Counted from the stretch's first letter, positions 1 to 8,799 are shown. The stretch is 64,000 nucleotides of DNA from Flagellimonas sediminis (GCF_010500845.1 NZ_JAAAMI010000011.1:1-64000); one strand, 5' to 3'. Notes: a model not told the origin generated them from the letters alone. Numbers and translations are program-made.

Positions 1-29
1 GACTTTTTACAGATAGATCGAATCTAAAA

Positions 30-125
30 GTGGTCCACTTTGGCCCGGCCAGGGTGGGTCACTTTCGTCCGGCCAGCTATGGTCACTTTAACCCGGCGAG
101 GGTGGTATACTATGTCCGGCGTTTC
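30..125. mobile_element. IS21-like element terminus (four 24-bp tandem repeats)
   Basis: Four imperfect 24-bp units follow one another at 30-53, 54-77, 78-101 and 102-125. Each carries a core of the form GGTCACTTTnnnCCGGCvAG. Multiple short repeats of this kind at the terminus are typical of IS21-family elements (family knowledge), whose transposase genes would lie left of the window. Coding sequence of the next gene resumes at about 128-131, so the insertion junction lies there. The family assignment is inferred from the end structure only. Confidence 0.6.
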
Positions 126-172
126 CAGCTAAGGTCGGAGTTTATGGAAAAATAAGCTTTGCTTTTAGTCTT

Positions 173-1324
173 ATGGGGGTCATTTTAAGCTTTTTATTGG
201 TGAAAGAAGAACATAATTTCAAAACCGGCAATGGGAGTAAACTTTGCGGAATATTGTCCTTCAAAGGAAAATCATCGAATTCCTGTTCAGAGGTAATCAA
301 TTCAAAAGCAAGTAAAATTTTTGGGCTCAGTTTTAGTGATGTGGGATTTATTTTTTTTGGATTTATTGTGATGGTTCTAATCCTTAATACCACATCATAT
401 CCCGGCACAGAATTATCCCTTGGATTGATTAAATTATTAAACACAGCCGCGCTTCCTTTTACCTTTTTTTCCCTTTTTTATCAGGGGGTCGTCATAAAAA
501 AGTGGTGTGCATTATGTGTCTGGACACAAATAATCATAGTCGTTAATTTTATTCTATCACTATTTCTGATCGAAGGTTTCAATGTCGATTTTTTATTCAA
601 TGGTTATCCTGTGTCCATTATTTTTACTCTTTTATTGGTTTTTATAATCTGGAAATTAATAAGAAAGAACTATTCACTAAGCAATTCTTTAATGGATACA
701 GAGCAGAAGCTATATGTTTATGAAAATGATACGGTTGTCTTCAATGGGTTGCTTAAGGAAGAGAAAAGTGTGCCGCTAAGCACCAATGAGTACGATATAG
801 TTCTTGGGAATCCGGATAGTGAAAATATTTTGCTTATTTATACAAACCCGTTATGCCCTTCTTGTCGGAAAGCCCACCAATACATAGACCAAATTTTAAA
901 GAGAAACCAGCGGTATTTCAGGATAGTCATACGATTTTTAGTGGCTGAAATATCAGAAAATGATTTTACAAAATCGCCCGACAACCTAGATACCGCCCTT
1001 GCTGTATCGGCTTTTCAAATATATCGGCGAGAAAAGTCAAGTAAGGATAAATTGGGGTTTTTAAAGATAATGGAGGAAATTTATTCCATGGAAACCATAA
1101 ATGAGAAATCTATTGACAAATGGATATCTGAAAGGGTTGGGACAATCGATGGCCTGGAATATATAGAAAAGGCCTTAAGAAATCACAAAAGAGTTGCGGT
1201 CGATAATGGCATTGAAGATACACCAACCATTTATATTAATGGTATATATTATAGGTACGGGATTTTGTATCTAAAAAATATTTTGAACAATGCCTATCGA
1301 TTAAAGGAAGAAGTGGCTGAGTAA
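173..1324 (+). CDS. VKOR-thioredoxin fusion membrane protein, 5'-truncated by insertion element
   Basis: Predicted disulfide-forming membrane enzyme: a vitamin K epoxide reductase (VKOR) domain followed by a periplasmic thioredoxin-like domain. Visible are the VKOR cysteines (KLCG... and NSCSEV near residues 24 and 40), several hydrophobic helices, the quinone-site KKWCALC motif near residue 118, and a thioredoxin CPSC motif in NPLCPSCRKAH. The frame stays open upstream of ATG173 and reads sensible protein (VGVYGKISFAFSL) back to the IS21-like end at about 130, so the natural N-terminus is missing; related proteins are often longer there (family knowledge). The 3' end overlaps the convergent minus-strand gene by about 31 nt. 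It probably made disulfides in the neighbouring Cys-rich double-glycine peptide. Activity of the truncated form is doubtful. Confidence 0.75.
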   Translation: MGVILSFLLVKEEHNFKTGNGSKLCGILSFKGKSSNSCSEVINSKASKIFGLSFSDVGFIFFGFIVMVLILNTTSYPGTELSLGLIKLLNTAALPFTFFSLFYQGVVIKKWCALCVWTQIIIVVNFILSLFLIEGFNVDFLFNGYPVSIIFTLLLVFIIWKLIRKNYSLSNSLMDTEQKLYVYENDTVVFNGLLKEEKSVPLSTNEYDIVLGNPDSENILLIYTNPLCPSCRKAHQYIDQILKRNQRYFRIVIRFLVAEISENDFTKSPDNLDTALAVSAFQIYRREKSSKDKLGFLKIMEEIYSMETINEKSIDKWISERVGTIDGLEYIEKALRNHKRVAVDNGIEDTPTIYINGIYYRYGILYLKNILNNAYRLKEEVAE

Positions 1325-2148
1325 TTTGTTGGGGTCAAAAATTCTTTACTTTTTTTCTCAAAAAAAGTAACAAGCTCCAAATCATTACTGTTTTCAATAA
1401 TTTGCACTAAGTTTTCATCTTCGCAACAGTATATAATAAACCCGTCTATATTATTGGGGGGGATGTTTAAGTGATCAATAAAGAAGCTATCATTTAATTT
1501 GGATTTAACGCTATCGAAATATCCCGCAACTTTCTCCGCCTTAATTTCTTTCTTTACTTGCTTCAACCTCCCGGTAAGGACATTGATCAGTAAATTAATG
1601 GCGCCTGTAGATGAGTGTTTCAGTTCCCTTTCGGCATAGCTCAACCTTCGTATTTGTGGATTGGGTAGGCCTAAATCCTCATTGGACAACACTTTTTCCA
1701 ACTTTAAAGAGTTTATATCATATAATAAATCGCCTGTTAAATAATGATTAGACACCACCACTTCCTTTAATTCTATTGGGGTCTCCTGTAAGTTGATTTT
1801 AACAGGGTCCGGTTGGTGTAAAAAATTATTGACCGGAACAATTTTCAAACCGTACTGGATAGAGCTGATTAACAATGTATCATTCTGTTCGACCAATATC
1901 GAAAACCTTCCATTTTGGTCTGTTATGGTACCTCGTCCACTTTTCTTGCTGATTACGTTCAGTCCTACAACGTCCCCATTATTGGATTCAACGAATCCAG
2001 ACAGTTCTTTTGTCTGAGAATAAGAGGTATAAGGGATAAGAAATATTATAAAAAAAACACAAAGAAAGGGATTCAAAAGAACCCCTTCCAATCTTCGTTT
2101 TAATAAGAAAGTGCTAATCTGCAAATTTTCAATTACTGATTCCCACAT
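1294..2148 (-). CDS. Carboxypeptidase-regulatory-like envelope protein
   Basis: 284-residue exported protein. An N-terminal hydrophobic segment (about residues 23-44, ending in SYSQ) is a signal peptide, followed by a carboxypeptidase-regulatory-like beta-sandwich (about 47-125: GFVESNNGDVVGLNV, TDQNGRFSI). The remaining 150 residues are helical and of unknown function. The domain is common at the N-terminus of Bacteroidota SusC/TonB-linked proteins, but no barrel follows here. Its start overlaps the stop of the double-glycine peptide gene by 16 nt, so the two are probably translationally coupled. It is the last gene of a minus-strand group 3831-1294. A role in export or immunity for the peptide is inference from context. 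Confidence 0.7.
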   Translation of the reverse strand: MWESVIENLQISTFLLKRRLEGVLLNPFLCVFFIIFLIPYTSYSQTKELSGFVESNNGDVVGLNVISKKSGRGTITDQNGRFSILVEQNDTLLISSIQYGLKIVPVNNFLHQPDPVKINLQETPIELKEVVVSNHYLTGDLLYDINSLKLEKVLSNEDLGLPNPQIRRLSYAERELKHSSTGAINLLINVLTGRLKQVKKEIKAEKVAGYFDSVKSKLNDSFFIDHLNIPPNNIDGFIIYCCEDENLVQIIENSNDLELVTFFEKKSKEFLTPTNYSATSSFNR

Positions 2149-2285
2149 TTACAAAAGAAGCAAAGACGTGTATTCTTTTTAATACCGTCCAAAACCCCTG
2201 TTAGACATATGATTGCTCCGCCAACCACACTTTCCAAATTTTTTACTTCAAATTTTTTAAATTGATTTAAAGAAGATGTTTTCAT
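2133..2285 (-). CDS. Double-glycine-leader bacteriocin-like peptide
   Basis: 50-residue peptide, ATG at 2285-2283 and TAA at 2135-2133. The leader (residues 1-23) has the classic pattern recognised by C39-peptidase exporters: LNQFKKFEVKNLESVVGG, with hydrophobic residues at -4, -7, -12 and -15 relative to the Gly22-Gly23 cleavage site. The predicted 27-residue core starts AIICLTGVLDG and ends RLCFFCKCGNQ; it has four cysteines (27, 42, 45, 47) and a net positive charge. The gene lies between two carboxypeptidase-regulatory-like genes on the same strand and overlaps the downstream one. The C39 exporter starts 1.9 kb away, divergently, and a VKOR-thioredoxin gene is nearby. No lanthipeptide or other maturase is visible, so disulfide bonding is the likeliest modification. 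Bacteriocin function is inferred. Confidence 0.8.
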   Translation of the reverse strand: MKTSSLNQFKKFEVKNLESVVGGAIICLTGVLDGIKKNTRLCFFCKCGNQ

Positions 2286-2340
2286 AATAAATTTTTTAGT
2301 TAATGGAAAAATTAAATTTGCTGTAAGTTAAAAAAAAGAC

Positions 2341-3831
2341 TTAATACTTTCCCGCTTTTTTAAAATTAAATAGCGTTTTTTCTGGTTCTATTATGTCGTA
2401 ATCCCTCCAAATCTCGAAGCTATATTCTTTCGGATATATAACTTCGACGGCCGATTTACCAACATTGGAGGCTTTATTTTCTTTTCTTTTGGTAACGTTT
2501 GGATTACCAAAACTTGCTTCTTCTATATAATGTTCCAAGATATTGATGTCGGCCTCAAATGAAACAAGTTTCTCTTTTCCATTATCAGAAAGACTTTTAA
2601 TTTGCATATTTCGGTTGATTCTTAATTCTTCCTTCGTCTCAACTCGGGCATATTTCGGAAAATAGCCTTGTGAATTGTGGAGTTTTTGGAAATAAATACG
2701 ATAAGAATGGCCGTTCATGGTCGAATGAATCCCCAATAGGCCAAACATTTTCTCAGATACCCCAGCTATAGTATTCACATCCAATTTATGGATACCGAAG
2801 TCCTGCACATCAATAAAAATTTGACCTTCATATTTTGCCTTATCGTCCTTTGGCACTATTGAGATAACATAAACACTATGTTCACCATAGCTGATCTCAC
2901 CTTTTAGGTCAAACTCATAATACTTGGGCTTCTTTAAAAAATCAAATTGGTCTGGATTGTTATATAACAGATCGTTTATAAAATTTGACCCGAGGTATCC
3001 ACTGCTGTTAATGGCCTTGTCCCTGTTGATGTCCGTTTTGTCATTTTGCGGTCCATCTCCATTTATATCTATATCACTGCCTAGTTTGAAGAGACCGGAC
3101 TTAAACCGAATTTGTGTGGATCCCGGTAAATGTTTCTTTAACAATGATATCAAATCAATTTTAATGGAGTCCAAAGCGGATGCCTGGTTCTTTTCTTCAT
3201 GCTTGACTATCCGGATAGGATTTAGTATGAAATCTGATTTAATTCCCGACGGTTCGTTAAAATCAAACAAAACTTCGGTATATTTCGTAATGGTCTTAGG
3301 TATTTCTTTGGTCAGACTATCCAATTTTACCTGGGTAAACTCACTGATGTTGGATTTTAATTTTTCAGTTTGAACCTTTGTAATATTCTCGTTTAGGGTC
3401 TGTCGTAAAAAAAAGTCGCTCTTTGTATGTTGTTGGGCGTAATTGTCTTCAAGATGTTCGATGGCCTTGTTGACAATCTCAATGGGGTCAAGGCTTACAT
3501 TGCTGACCGTTACCCCACTTAAACGTACAATCTCAGGGGAGAGAAGAATTTTTTCATCTATTATTTCCTCTAACAATACTGTTTTTGTTTTATATCCAAT
3601 ACAAGAAATTTTGATTTCTTTATTGTCCAACCTCTCGTTTTCCGGCAAACTAAAATTGCCATCTTCGTTTGTGATCACTCCAGAATTTGAATTTAAAACT
3701 ATGTTAGCATAAGGAATGGGGAATTTCGTCAAAGAATCGGCCACTGTATAGGTTATGCGTTGGGAAAGACCAATATAGCTTATCAATAAAAAGAAGAACA
3801 CCATGTTCCTTTGAATATTCATAGACACCAA
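2341..3831 (-). CDS. Carboxypeptidase-regulatory-like domain protein, 496 aa
   Basis: Exported envelope protein with a signal peptide (about residues 9-23, ending ISYIGLSQ) and a carboxypeptidase-regulatory-like domain (about 24-105: DSLTKFPIPYANI, NEDGNFSLPE, ISCIGYKT). A long C-terminal part follows, containing an acidic stretch around residues 250-270 (DIDINGDGPQNDKTDINRD) that could bind calcium. The C-terminal half resembles the uncharacterised region seen in many Flavobacteriaceae carboxypeptidase-regulatory-like proteins; I do not recognise an enzyme. It ends 55 nt before the double-glycine peptide start on the same strand, so it is probably the first gene of that operon. The job is unknown; involvement in receiving or exporting the peptide is inference. 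Confidence 0.7.
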   Translation of the reverse strand: MVSMNIQRNMVFFFLLISYIGLSQRITYTVADSLTKFPIPYANIVLNSNSGVITNEDGNFSLPENERLDNKEIKISCIGYKTKTVLLEEIIDEKILLSPEIVRLSGVTVSNVSLDPIEIVNKAIEHLEDNYAQQHTKSDFFLRQTLNENITKVQTEKLKSNISEFTQVKLDSLTKEIPKTITKYTEVLFDFNEPSGIKSDFILNPIRIVKHEEKNQASALDSIKIDLISLLKKHLPGSTQIRFKSGLFKLGSDIDINGDGPQNDKTDINRDKAINSSGYLGSNFINDLLYNNPDQFDFLKKPKYYEFDLKGEISYGEHSVYVISIVPKDDKAKYEGQIFIDVQDFGIHKLDVNTIAGVSEKMFGLLGIHSTMNGHSYRIYFQKLHNSQGYFPKYARVETKEELRINRNMQIKSLSDNGKEKLVSFEADINILEHYIEEASFGNPNVTKRKENKASNVGKSAVEVIYPKEYSFEIWRDYDIIEPEKTLFNFKKAGKY

Positions 3832-4183
3832 AATATTTTAAACATTATAATTTGTCACAAAAAATCTCATTGGAGAAAAATAACCAAAAAGAACATTGAA
3901 ACTTCACACAAAAAAGTTAATATTTGATTATCACAAAATTTTTTGCCAAAAGACCTCCTTTTATTGGCAGAGGTCAGGGGGGCTTGGTTATGAGTACAAT
4001 CTTCGATAGGGTCGATTTCATTCAAGGATTATTTAATGCTCTTACGGAATATTTTTTTCTAAGCTCCTCAAATTCAATAGAACAGCTAAAAACTCAATTG
4101 TTTGTGTTTCATCGAAATATGAATAAAAAACAAGGGAAAAAGTTTAAACTCATCCAATTGTTACTTTTGAAGTAAAGCAAAAT
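3832..4183. other. Divergent intergenic region
   Basis: Control region between the minus-strand peptide operon and the plus-strand exporter operon. A plus-strand frame at 3924-4175 is open for 83 residues but has no recognisable domain. Part of it reads through the imperfect repeat of CCTCCTTTTATTGGCAGAGG near 3954-3973, so I do not call it a gene. No second double-glycine leader is visible on either strand. Confidence 0.4.
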
Positions 4184-6373
4184 ATGAAGAATTTTCCTTT
4201 TTATAGACAAATAGATTTTAAGGATTGTGGGCCAACTTGTTTGAAAATGATTGCCGAGTTTTATGGGAGAAAGATTTCCATTGAACATTTACGTGGGTTG
4301 TCCGAGACCAGCCGAGGCGGGACCAATTTAAAAAAACTCAGCTTTGCTGCTAAAAATGTTGGCTTTGATGTGATCGGGGCAAGACTGAGCCTAGAAAATT
4401 TGGACAAAGCCCCGTTACCCTGTATCCTATTTTGGGACAATAATCATTATGTGGTCCTTTATCAAAGAGTAAATGAAACCTATCATATTGCCGATCCAGC
4501 AGTTGGATTGATCAAATATAAAAAAGGTGCGTTTGTTAAACATTGGGCCAGCAGTGTCAATAATAGTGACAATCCCTCGGAAGGAATAGCCCTGTTGCTT
4601 GAAAAAACTGAGTATTTTGATAGTGTAAAATCAGAGCCCCCAAAAAAAAAGTCAGGATACAAACATCTTCTGCCGTATATACTTAAATATAAATCTCTTT
4701 TTCTTCAATTATGTGTTGGGCTTTTGGCAGGGAGCTTGTTGCAACTCGTTTTCCCTTTTTTGACACAAAGTATAGTTGATGTGGGAATAAAAAACGAAAG
4801 TGTACAATTAATATATCTCCTGTTGCTCGCCCAATTGTTCATCTTTTTGGGGAAAATAGCATTGGAACTGATAAAAGGGTGGGCACTTTTACATCTTAGT
4901 ACAAGAATCAACATCTTGTTGGTCTCAGATTTTTTTAAAAAGCTGATGAGTCTCCCTATTTCTTTTTTTGACACTAAGATAACAGGGGATATTTTACAGA
5001 GGATTGACGATCATTCGAGAATCGAAAAGTTAATAACAACATCGTCACTAAACATTCTTTTTTCCATTTTTTCCATTTTGATTTTTGCCTCTGTTATAGC
5101 CTATTATGATTTTTATGTGTTCCTTCTTTTTGCGGTTGGGTCTGTGGTTTATGTGGTTTGGATCCTGTTTTTTTTAAAAAGGAGAGAACTAATTGACCAT
5201 GAAAAGTTTAGACTTATGTCCCAAGAACAAAGTTTGGTTGTTGAACTTTTAAACGGAATGCAGACAATCAAAATGAACAATGTCGAAAAAGAGCAAAGAT
5301 GGGCCTGGGAAAACAAAAGAGTGGAACTTTATAATGTATTGATAAAGGGAACTCGTTTGGAACAAACGCAGGATGCTGGTGCAGCATTGATCAATGAACT
5401 GAAAAACATACTGATTACCTTTTATTCTGCGTTATTGGTGATTGAAGGAAACATGACCATCGGGGCCATGTTGGCCATTTCTTATATAATAGGGAGCTTA
5501 AATGCGCCCTTACACGATTTTGTGGGATTTGTTAAAGAATCACAGGACGCTAAATTATCCTTACAAAGACTTTCTGAAATCCAGAATAAACCCAGTGAGA
5601 CTGACAATGGAGAGACAAAACAGCTCCCAAAGTCATCTCATGATATAGAAATTAAAAATTTAAATTTCAGGTATCCTGGTTCAGATGTTTTGGTGCTTAA
5701 AAACATTAATCTCTTAATCCCCCAGCTAAAGACCACGGCAATTGTGGGTGCAAGTGGGAGTGGCAAGACCACTTTGCTAAAAATGCTTTTACGGTTTTAT
5801 AGACCGGATGAAGGAACTGTTTTTGTCGGAGACCAAAATCTTAGCTCCATCGATTTGAAGGCTTGGAGAGATCATTGTGGAGTGGTCCTTCAGGAAGATT
5901 TTATTTTTAATGATACTATATTAAAAAATGTAGTGATCAGCAATATAGAGCCTGATAAAGAGCGGTTTTTAAATGCTATTAAAATGGCAAATATTGAAGA
6001 TTTTATTATGAAATTGCCCCAAACCTGGGATACGGTCCTTGGAAATGAAGGCATGGGATTAAGTACAGGCCAGAAGCAAAGAATTCTCCTTGCCAGAGCA
6101 ATTTATAAAAATCCCAAATTTTTAATTTTGGATGAGGCCACTTCTGCCCTTGATGCCGATAACGAGAAAATAATTGTCGACAATTTGGAGCGTTTTTTTG
6201 AAGAAAGAACGGTTTTAGTCGTCGCCCATCGGTTGAGCACGGTAAAAAATGCCGACCAGATAATTGTATTGGAAAATGGAGCCATTGAGGAAATTGGGTC
6301 GCACGTTGAATTAGTCCAAAAAACGGGCAAGTATTATAATCTTATAAAAAACCAATTGGAGCTTGGTGATTAA
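4184..6373 (+). CDS. C39-peptidase-containing ABC exporter (bacteriocin processing and secretion)
   Basis: 729-residue PCAT-type transporter that cleaves double-glycine leaders and exports the core. The N-terminal peptidase C39 domain (about 1-140) has catalytic Cys15 in KDCGPTCL, His88 in NNHYVVLY and Asp104 in IADPAVG. A six-helix transmembrane domain (about 165-440) follows, then the nucleotide-binding domain with Walker A GASGSGKTT, signature LSTGQKQR, Walker B FLILDEAT and H-loop VAHRLST. All catalytic residues are intact. It is followed after 3 nt by a small membrane-anchored protein. The obvious substrate is the peptide encoded at 2133-2285. Length and order are standard for the family. 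Confidence 0.95.
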   Translation: MKNFPFYRQIDFKDCGPTCLKMIAEFYGRKISIEHLRGLSETSRGGTNLKKLSFAAKNVGFDVIGARLSLENLDKAPLPCILFWDNNHYVVLYQRVNETYHIADPAVGLIKYKKGAFVKHWASSVNNSDNPSEGIALLLEKTEYFDSVKSEPPKKKSGYKHLLPYILKYKSLFLQLCVGLLAGSLLQLVFPFLTQSIVDVGIKNESVQLIYLLLLAQLFIFLGKIALELIKGWALLHLSTRINILLVSDFFKKLMSLPISFFDTKITGDILQRIDDHSRIEKLITTSSLNILFSIFSILIFASVIAYYDFYVFLLFAVGSVVYVVWILFFLKRRELIDHEKFRLMSQEQSLVVELLNGMQTIKMNNVEKEQRWAWENKRVELYNVLIKGTRLEQTQDAGAALINELKNILITFYSALLVIEGNMTIGAMLAISYIIGSLNAPLHDFVGFVKESQDAKLSLQRLSEIQNKPSETDNGETKQLPKSSHDIEIKNLNFRYPGSDVLVLKNINLLIPQLKTTAIVGASGSGKTTLLKMLLRFYRPDEGTVFVGDQNLSSIDLKAWRDHCGVVLQEDFIFNDTILKNVVISNIEPDKERFLNAIKMANIEDFIMKLPQTWDTVLGNEGMGLSTGQKQRILLARAIYKNPKFLILDEATSALDADNEKIIVDNLERFFEERTVLVVAHRLSTVKNADQIIVLENGAIEEIGSHVELVQKTGKYYNLIKNQLELGD

Positions 6374-6376
6374 TTT

Positions 6377-6844
6377 ATGGTAAACTCTAATGATTCAAGT
6401 CCAAAATTGATTTCAATAATTGAGAAGCCATTTCACTGGACATTAAGGTTTGGGGCATCTGTTTTGATGCTTGTTATAGTCATTTTTTTAATTTTTCTGT
6501 ACAATTTTGAGGTTTTCGACACCTATAGTGTTGAGGGAAGGGTTTTAAAAGTCACCAAAAAAAAAGTCGGAAAATTGGAGTTGACCGCAGCCCTATACAC
6601 AAATGAGCATCCGTTTAAGACAGGGGACACCATATCCGTGCGGCTGGCAACCGACGAAAAACGTTATCCGGCCATAATCTCTTCTGAAAGCTGTGATGGG
6701 ACTTGTTGTTCCAACTGTATTTTGTCAGTCGTTTTTAATACACCCCCCAATCTTATAAATATTCATAAAAAAAACACAAAAATCAGCTTGTCTAAATTAG
6801 AGAAGAAAAGCCTCCTACCCGGGTTGAGAGTAGGTGAGAATTAG
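6377..6844 (+). CDS. Small membrane-anchored protein with Cys-rich motif, exporter partner
   Basis: 155-residue protein starting 3 nt after the exporter stop, so co-transcribed with it. One transmembrane helix (about residues 26-46: FGASVLMLVIVIFLIFLY) is followed by a periplasmic beta-rich domain. Its placement after a C39 exporter suggests a shortened HlyD/membrane-fusion-type adaptor, but it is much shorter than normal adaptors (usually above 350 residues) and I see no coiled-coil hairpin or lipoyl halves. An unusual CDGTCCSNC cluster (about residues 113-121) could bind metal or take part in thiol exchange with the Cys-rich peptide or the VKOR-thioredoxin protein. Function is inferred from neighbourhood only. 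Confidence 0.6.
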   Translation: MVNSNDSSPKLISIIEKPFHWTLRFGASVLMLVIVIFLIFLYNFEVFDTYSVEGRVLKVTKKKVGKLELTAALYTNEHPFKTGDTISVRLATDEKRYPAIISSESCDGTCCSNCILSVVFNTPPNLINIHKKNTKISLSKLEKKSLLPGLRVGEN

Positions 6845-6980
6845 GTCTATTTCAAATGAACAATCTACAATCCTTTATATCAGCTTATCTGCAAAAAGGA
6901 TGTCAGGCATTTTTTTGAACTTTTGAAAACCAAAATGCAGGGAGAATCCAGCGTAGCAGTTTTTCTTAAAAGTTTTTTTA

Positions 6981-7047
6981 TTGGTCTGTTTTACTTCCCC
7001 TCTATTTACCACAAAAATTATTACATCGACGTGTTGAAAGGTCATCC
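6981..7047 (-). pseudogene. Remnant of 3' end of a second erythromycin-esterase-like gene
   Basis: The sequence aligns base by base with 7449-7515, the 3' end of the intact gene next door (shared CACAAAAATwATwrCATCrA and GTGTTGAAA). Read on the minus strand it gives FQHVDVIIFVVNRGEVK against FQHFDAIIFVTNGEEIK in the intact copy. The rest of this copy has been deleted. Together with repeat 7242-7427 it shows a decayed tandem duplication. Confidence 0.6.
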
Positions 7048-7241
7048 TTTTTTTTTACAAAATTAACACAAATATTTTGATGATAATCTAAAGGCGGAAA
7101 TTGAAAAATCATTCCCTTACATTTATTCGACCGCTTCGAAAAATACTTTCAATCCTGTAAATCCCATCAAAATTCGTTGATGCCCACAAAGAGCCATTAC
7201 ATTTCGGTCAATGGGGTGAGTATCTGTCGGGTGCTATTCTT
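7048..7241. other. Gene-free stretch with coding-like fragment
   Basis: Plus-strand codons at about 7064-7165 read DDNLKAEIEKSFPYIYSTAS... to a stop, and a second fragment reads LHFGQWGEYLSGAILAGKEE at about 7185-7260. They look like protein debris, but I cannot name the parent gene and there is no start codon or continuous frame. Confidence 0.3.
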
Positions 7242-7427
7242 GCGGGAAAAGAAGAAAAGGCAGGTTATTTCCTTAGATTCCACTGTGGTTTCTGCCATAC
7301 GGCCGTTGTGTCAATTGGATTTTAGGCAATTGCAATACACAAATAATATTTGATGATTTGTATGATCGTACATTTAATGATTTAGATAAATATGTACATG
7401 AAAAATGGAACGGAATCAGGGGCGAAG
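7242..7427. repeat. Copy 1 of ~185-bp duplicated flank
   Basis: Closely similar to 8999-9182: both contain GCCATACGGCCGTTGT, CAATTGGATTTT and ATTTGATGATTTGTATGATCGTACATTTAAT in the same order, with small indels. The two copies bracket the esterase-like gene at 7445-8605, which fits a tandem duplication of gene plus upstream region in which the first gene copy was later lost. Confidence 0.7.
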
Positions 7428-7444
7428 TTTAATGTAATATTTTT

Positions 7445-8605
7445 CTAATCGATTCGTTTTATTTCTTCTCCATTTGTCACAAAAATAATAGCATCAAAGT
7501 GTTGAAACCATTTGGCTTTGGAATTATTCAAATTAAATATATCGTTATCATTGTAAACTGCGTTTGCAATTTCTGGTCGTTTCTTCCTTATTTCAATGAC
7601 ATCAATAAAAAAATTTTCATTCAGTGCAGGAAGAAAGTGAACTAGACTTCCTCTATCCCTGTGGGCCTTGATGATATCTTTTTCCGTTCGCGGGGGCAAA
7701 ATTAAGGAACCCACTGCAATGCTATAGGAAGAGTTAGGGTTCATTCTAGCATACTGAAAGCCCATTGTCTTACCTTTCATAAATTTTTCGTTGCAATTGG
7801 ACATATGCGCATTGGCCAACCAAACTATCACCTTTCTATTTTCCAATCTTTTAGTAATAAAATTTAAATTTTTAGCCATTTGGGCATCTCTTATGGGTAC
7901 TGCTTTGGATAAACTATAATGGGTGGTATATATGAGCAATGCGCTTCTGAAACTATCTAATATCTGATACCACAGAAGGTCATCCTTGACTTTATCATTG
8001 TTCAAAAGAATTTCCAAATTTTTGTGTACATATTCAACATCAGTCTTGGTCAAAACTTCCTTTGTATTATAATAGTTTTTTGCAACTTTTCCTGTCAATT
8101 CCAAAAACCTATCTTCAACTAAAATTCCATGCGACTTCAGAAACTCTTTCAGCTTAGCGTCAAAATGATTCGCAGAATACTTGGAGTGGAGCTGGTTATC
8201 AAATCCCCAAAGGTTCACATTTTCTTTTTCAACAATATCAAAAAGCTTTTGACATTGAACGGATTTTGACCAGTGAGGAAAGATATTTAATTTACTATGG
8301 TCAAAAAAAAGTCCAAAAAAATCACTTTCAAAAGCAATATCGGTAAACTGTAATTCTTTGACGAGATATTCGACCACCTTTGTTTTAGCCAAAAAATCCG
8401 AACCACTATAATGTACAGATTCACCGATAAAAACAACGCTCTTATCTTTGACGTTATCCCGAATAATTTTTTTCACATCATCTGAAAGTCCTTCTCCAGA
8501 ATCAAATTTGTATATGTTGGGGTCAATCTGACCTTGGAGATTGAAAAACGTTAAAAACAATAGACAACGTAGGACACTGTGCAAAAAGAATGAATACTTA
8601 ATCAT
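7445..8605 (-). CDS. Erythromycin-esterase-family protein, secreted
   Basis: 386-residue member of the erythromycin esterase (Ere/succinoglycan biosynthesis) family, predicted to be exported by an N-terminal signal peptide (about 1-26, ending NLQGQ). Family landmarks are present: the FIGESVHYSGSD block with the conserved Glu and His near residues 60-65, the acidic FESDFFG block near 91-97, and VIVWLANAHMS with the second active-site His near 265. The true substrate of most chromosomal family members is unknown, so macrolide resistance should not be assumed. The gene is monocistronic and flanked by duplicated sequence and a remnant of a sister copy. Confidence 0.75.
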   Translation of the reverse strand: MIKYSFFLHSVLRCLLFLTFFNLQGQIDPNIYKFDSGEGLSDDVKKIIRDNVKDKSVVFIGESVHYSGSDFLAKTKVVEYLVKELQFTDIAFESDFFGLFFDHSKLNIFPHWSKSVQCQKLFDIVEKENVNLWGFDNQLHSKYSANHFDAKLKEFLKSHGILVEDRFLELTGKVAKNYYNTKEVLTKTDVEYVHKNLEILLNNDKVKDDLLWYQILDSFRSALLIYTTHYSLSKAVPIRDAQMAKNLNFITKRLENRKVIVWLANAHMSNCNEKFMKGKTMGFQYARMNPNSSYSIAVGSLILPPRTEKDIIKAHRDRGSLVHFLPALNENFFIDVIEIRKKRPEIANAVYNDNDIFNLNNSKAKWFQHFDAIIFVTNGEEIKRID

Positions 8606-8679
8606 GATATTTTTTACATTGTATGTATTAAATCATTTAAGATAAAAATTCAAAAGTAAATACCACATACTCCAAAAAA

Positions 8680-8799
8680 ATGCAAAAAGATTTCTTAGTA
8701 AATTCTTTCCTACATTATTTCAAAAAGAAAAAAATCCATGTAGACGCTTCCAAGTGCAAAAAACGGACTTTGTATACCACTTTAGACGGAAAACAATGA
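8680..8799 (+). CDS. Possible 39-residue ORF, unknown
   Basis: ATG8680 to TGA8799 reads MQKDFLVNSFLHYFKKKKI... and ends TLYTTLDGKQ. The composition looks protein-like, with regular hydrophobic spacing. It may be the tail of a degraded gene, since no domain is recognisable and there is no neighbour in an operon. Low certainty that it is expressed. Confidence 0.2.
   Translation: MQKDFLVNSFLHYFKKKKIHVDASKCKKRTLYTTLDGKQ

Noticed and set aside
3924..4175. 83-residue plus-strand frame before the C39 exporter
   Set aside because: Part of it reads through a short repeat-like element (CCTCC...), there is no leader or domain, and the exporter start is well defined without it.
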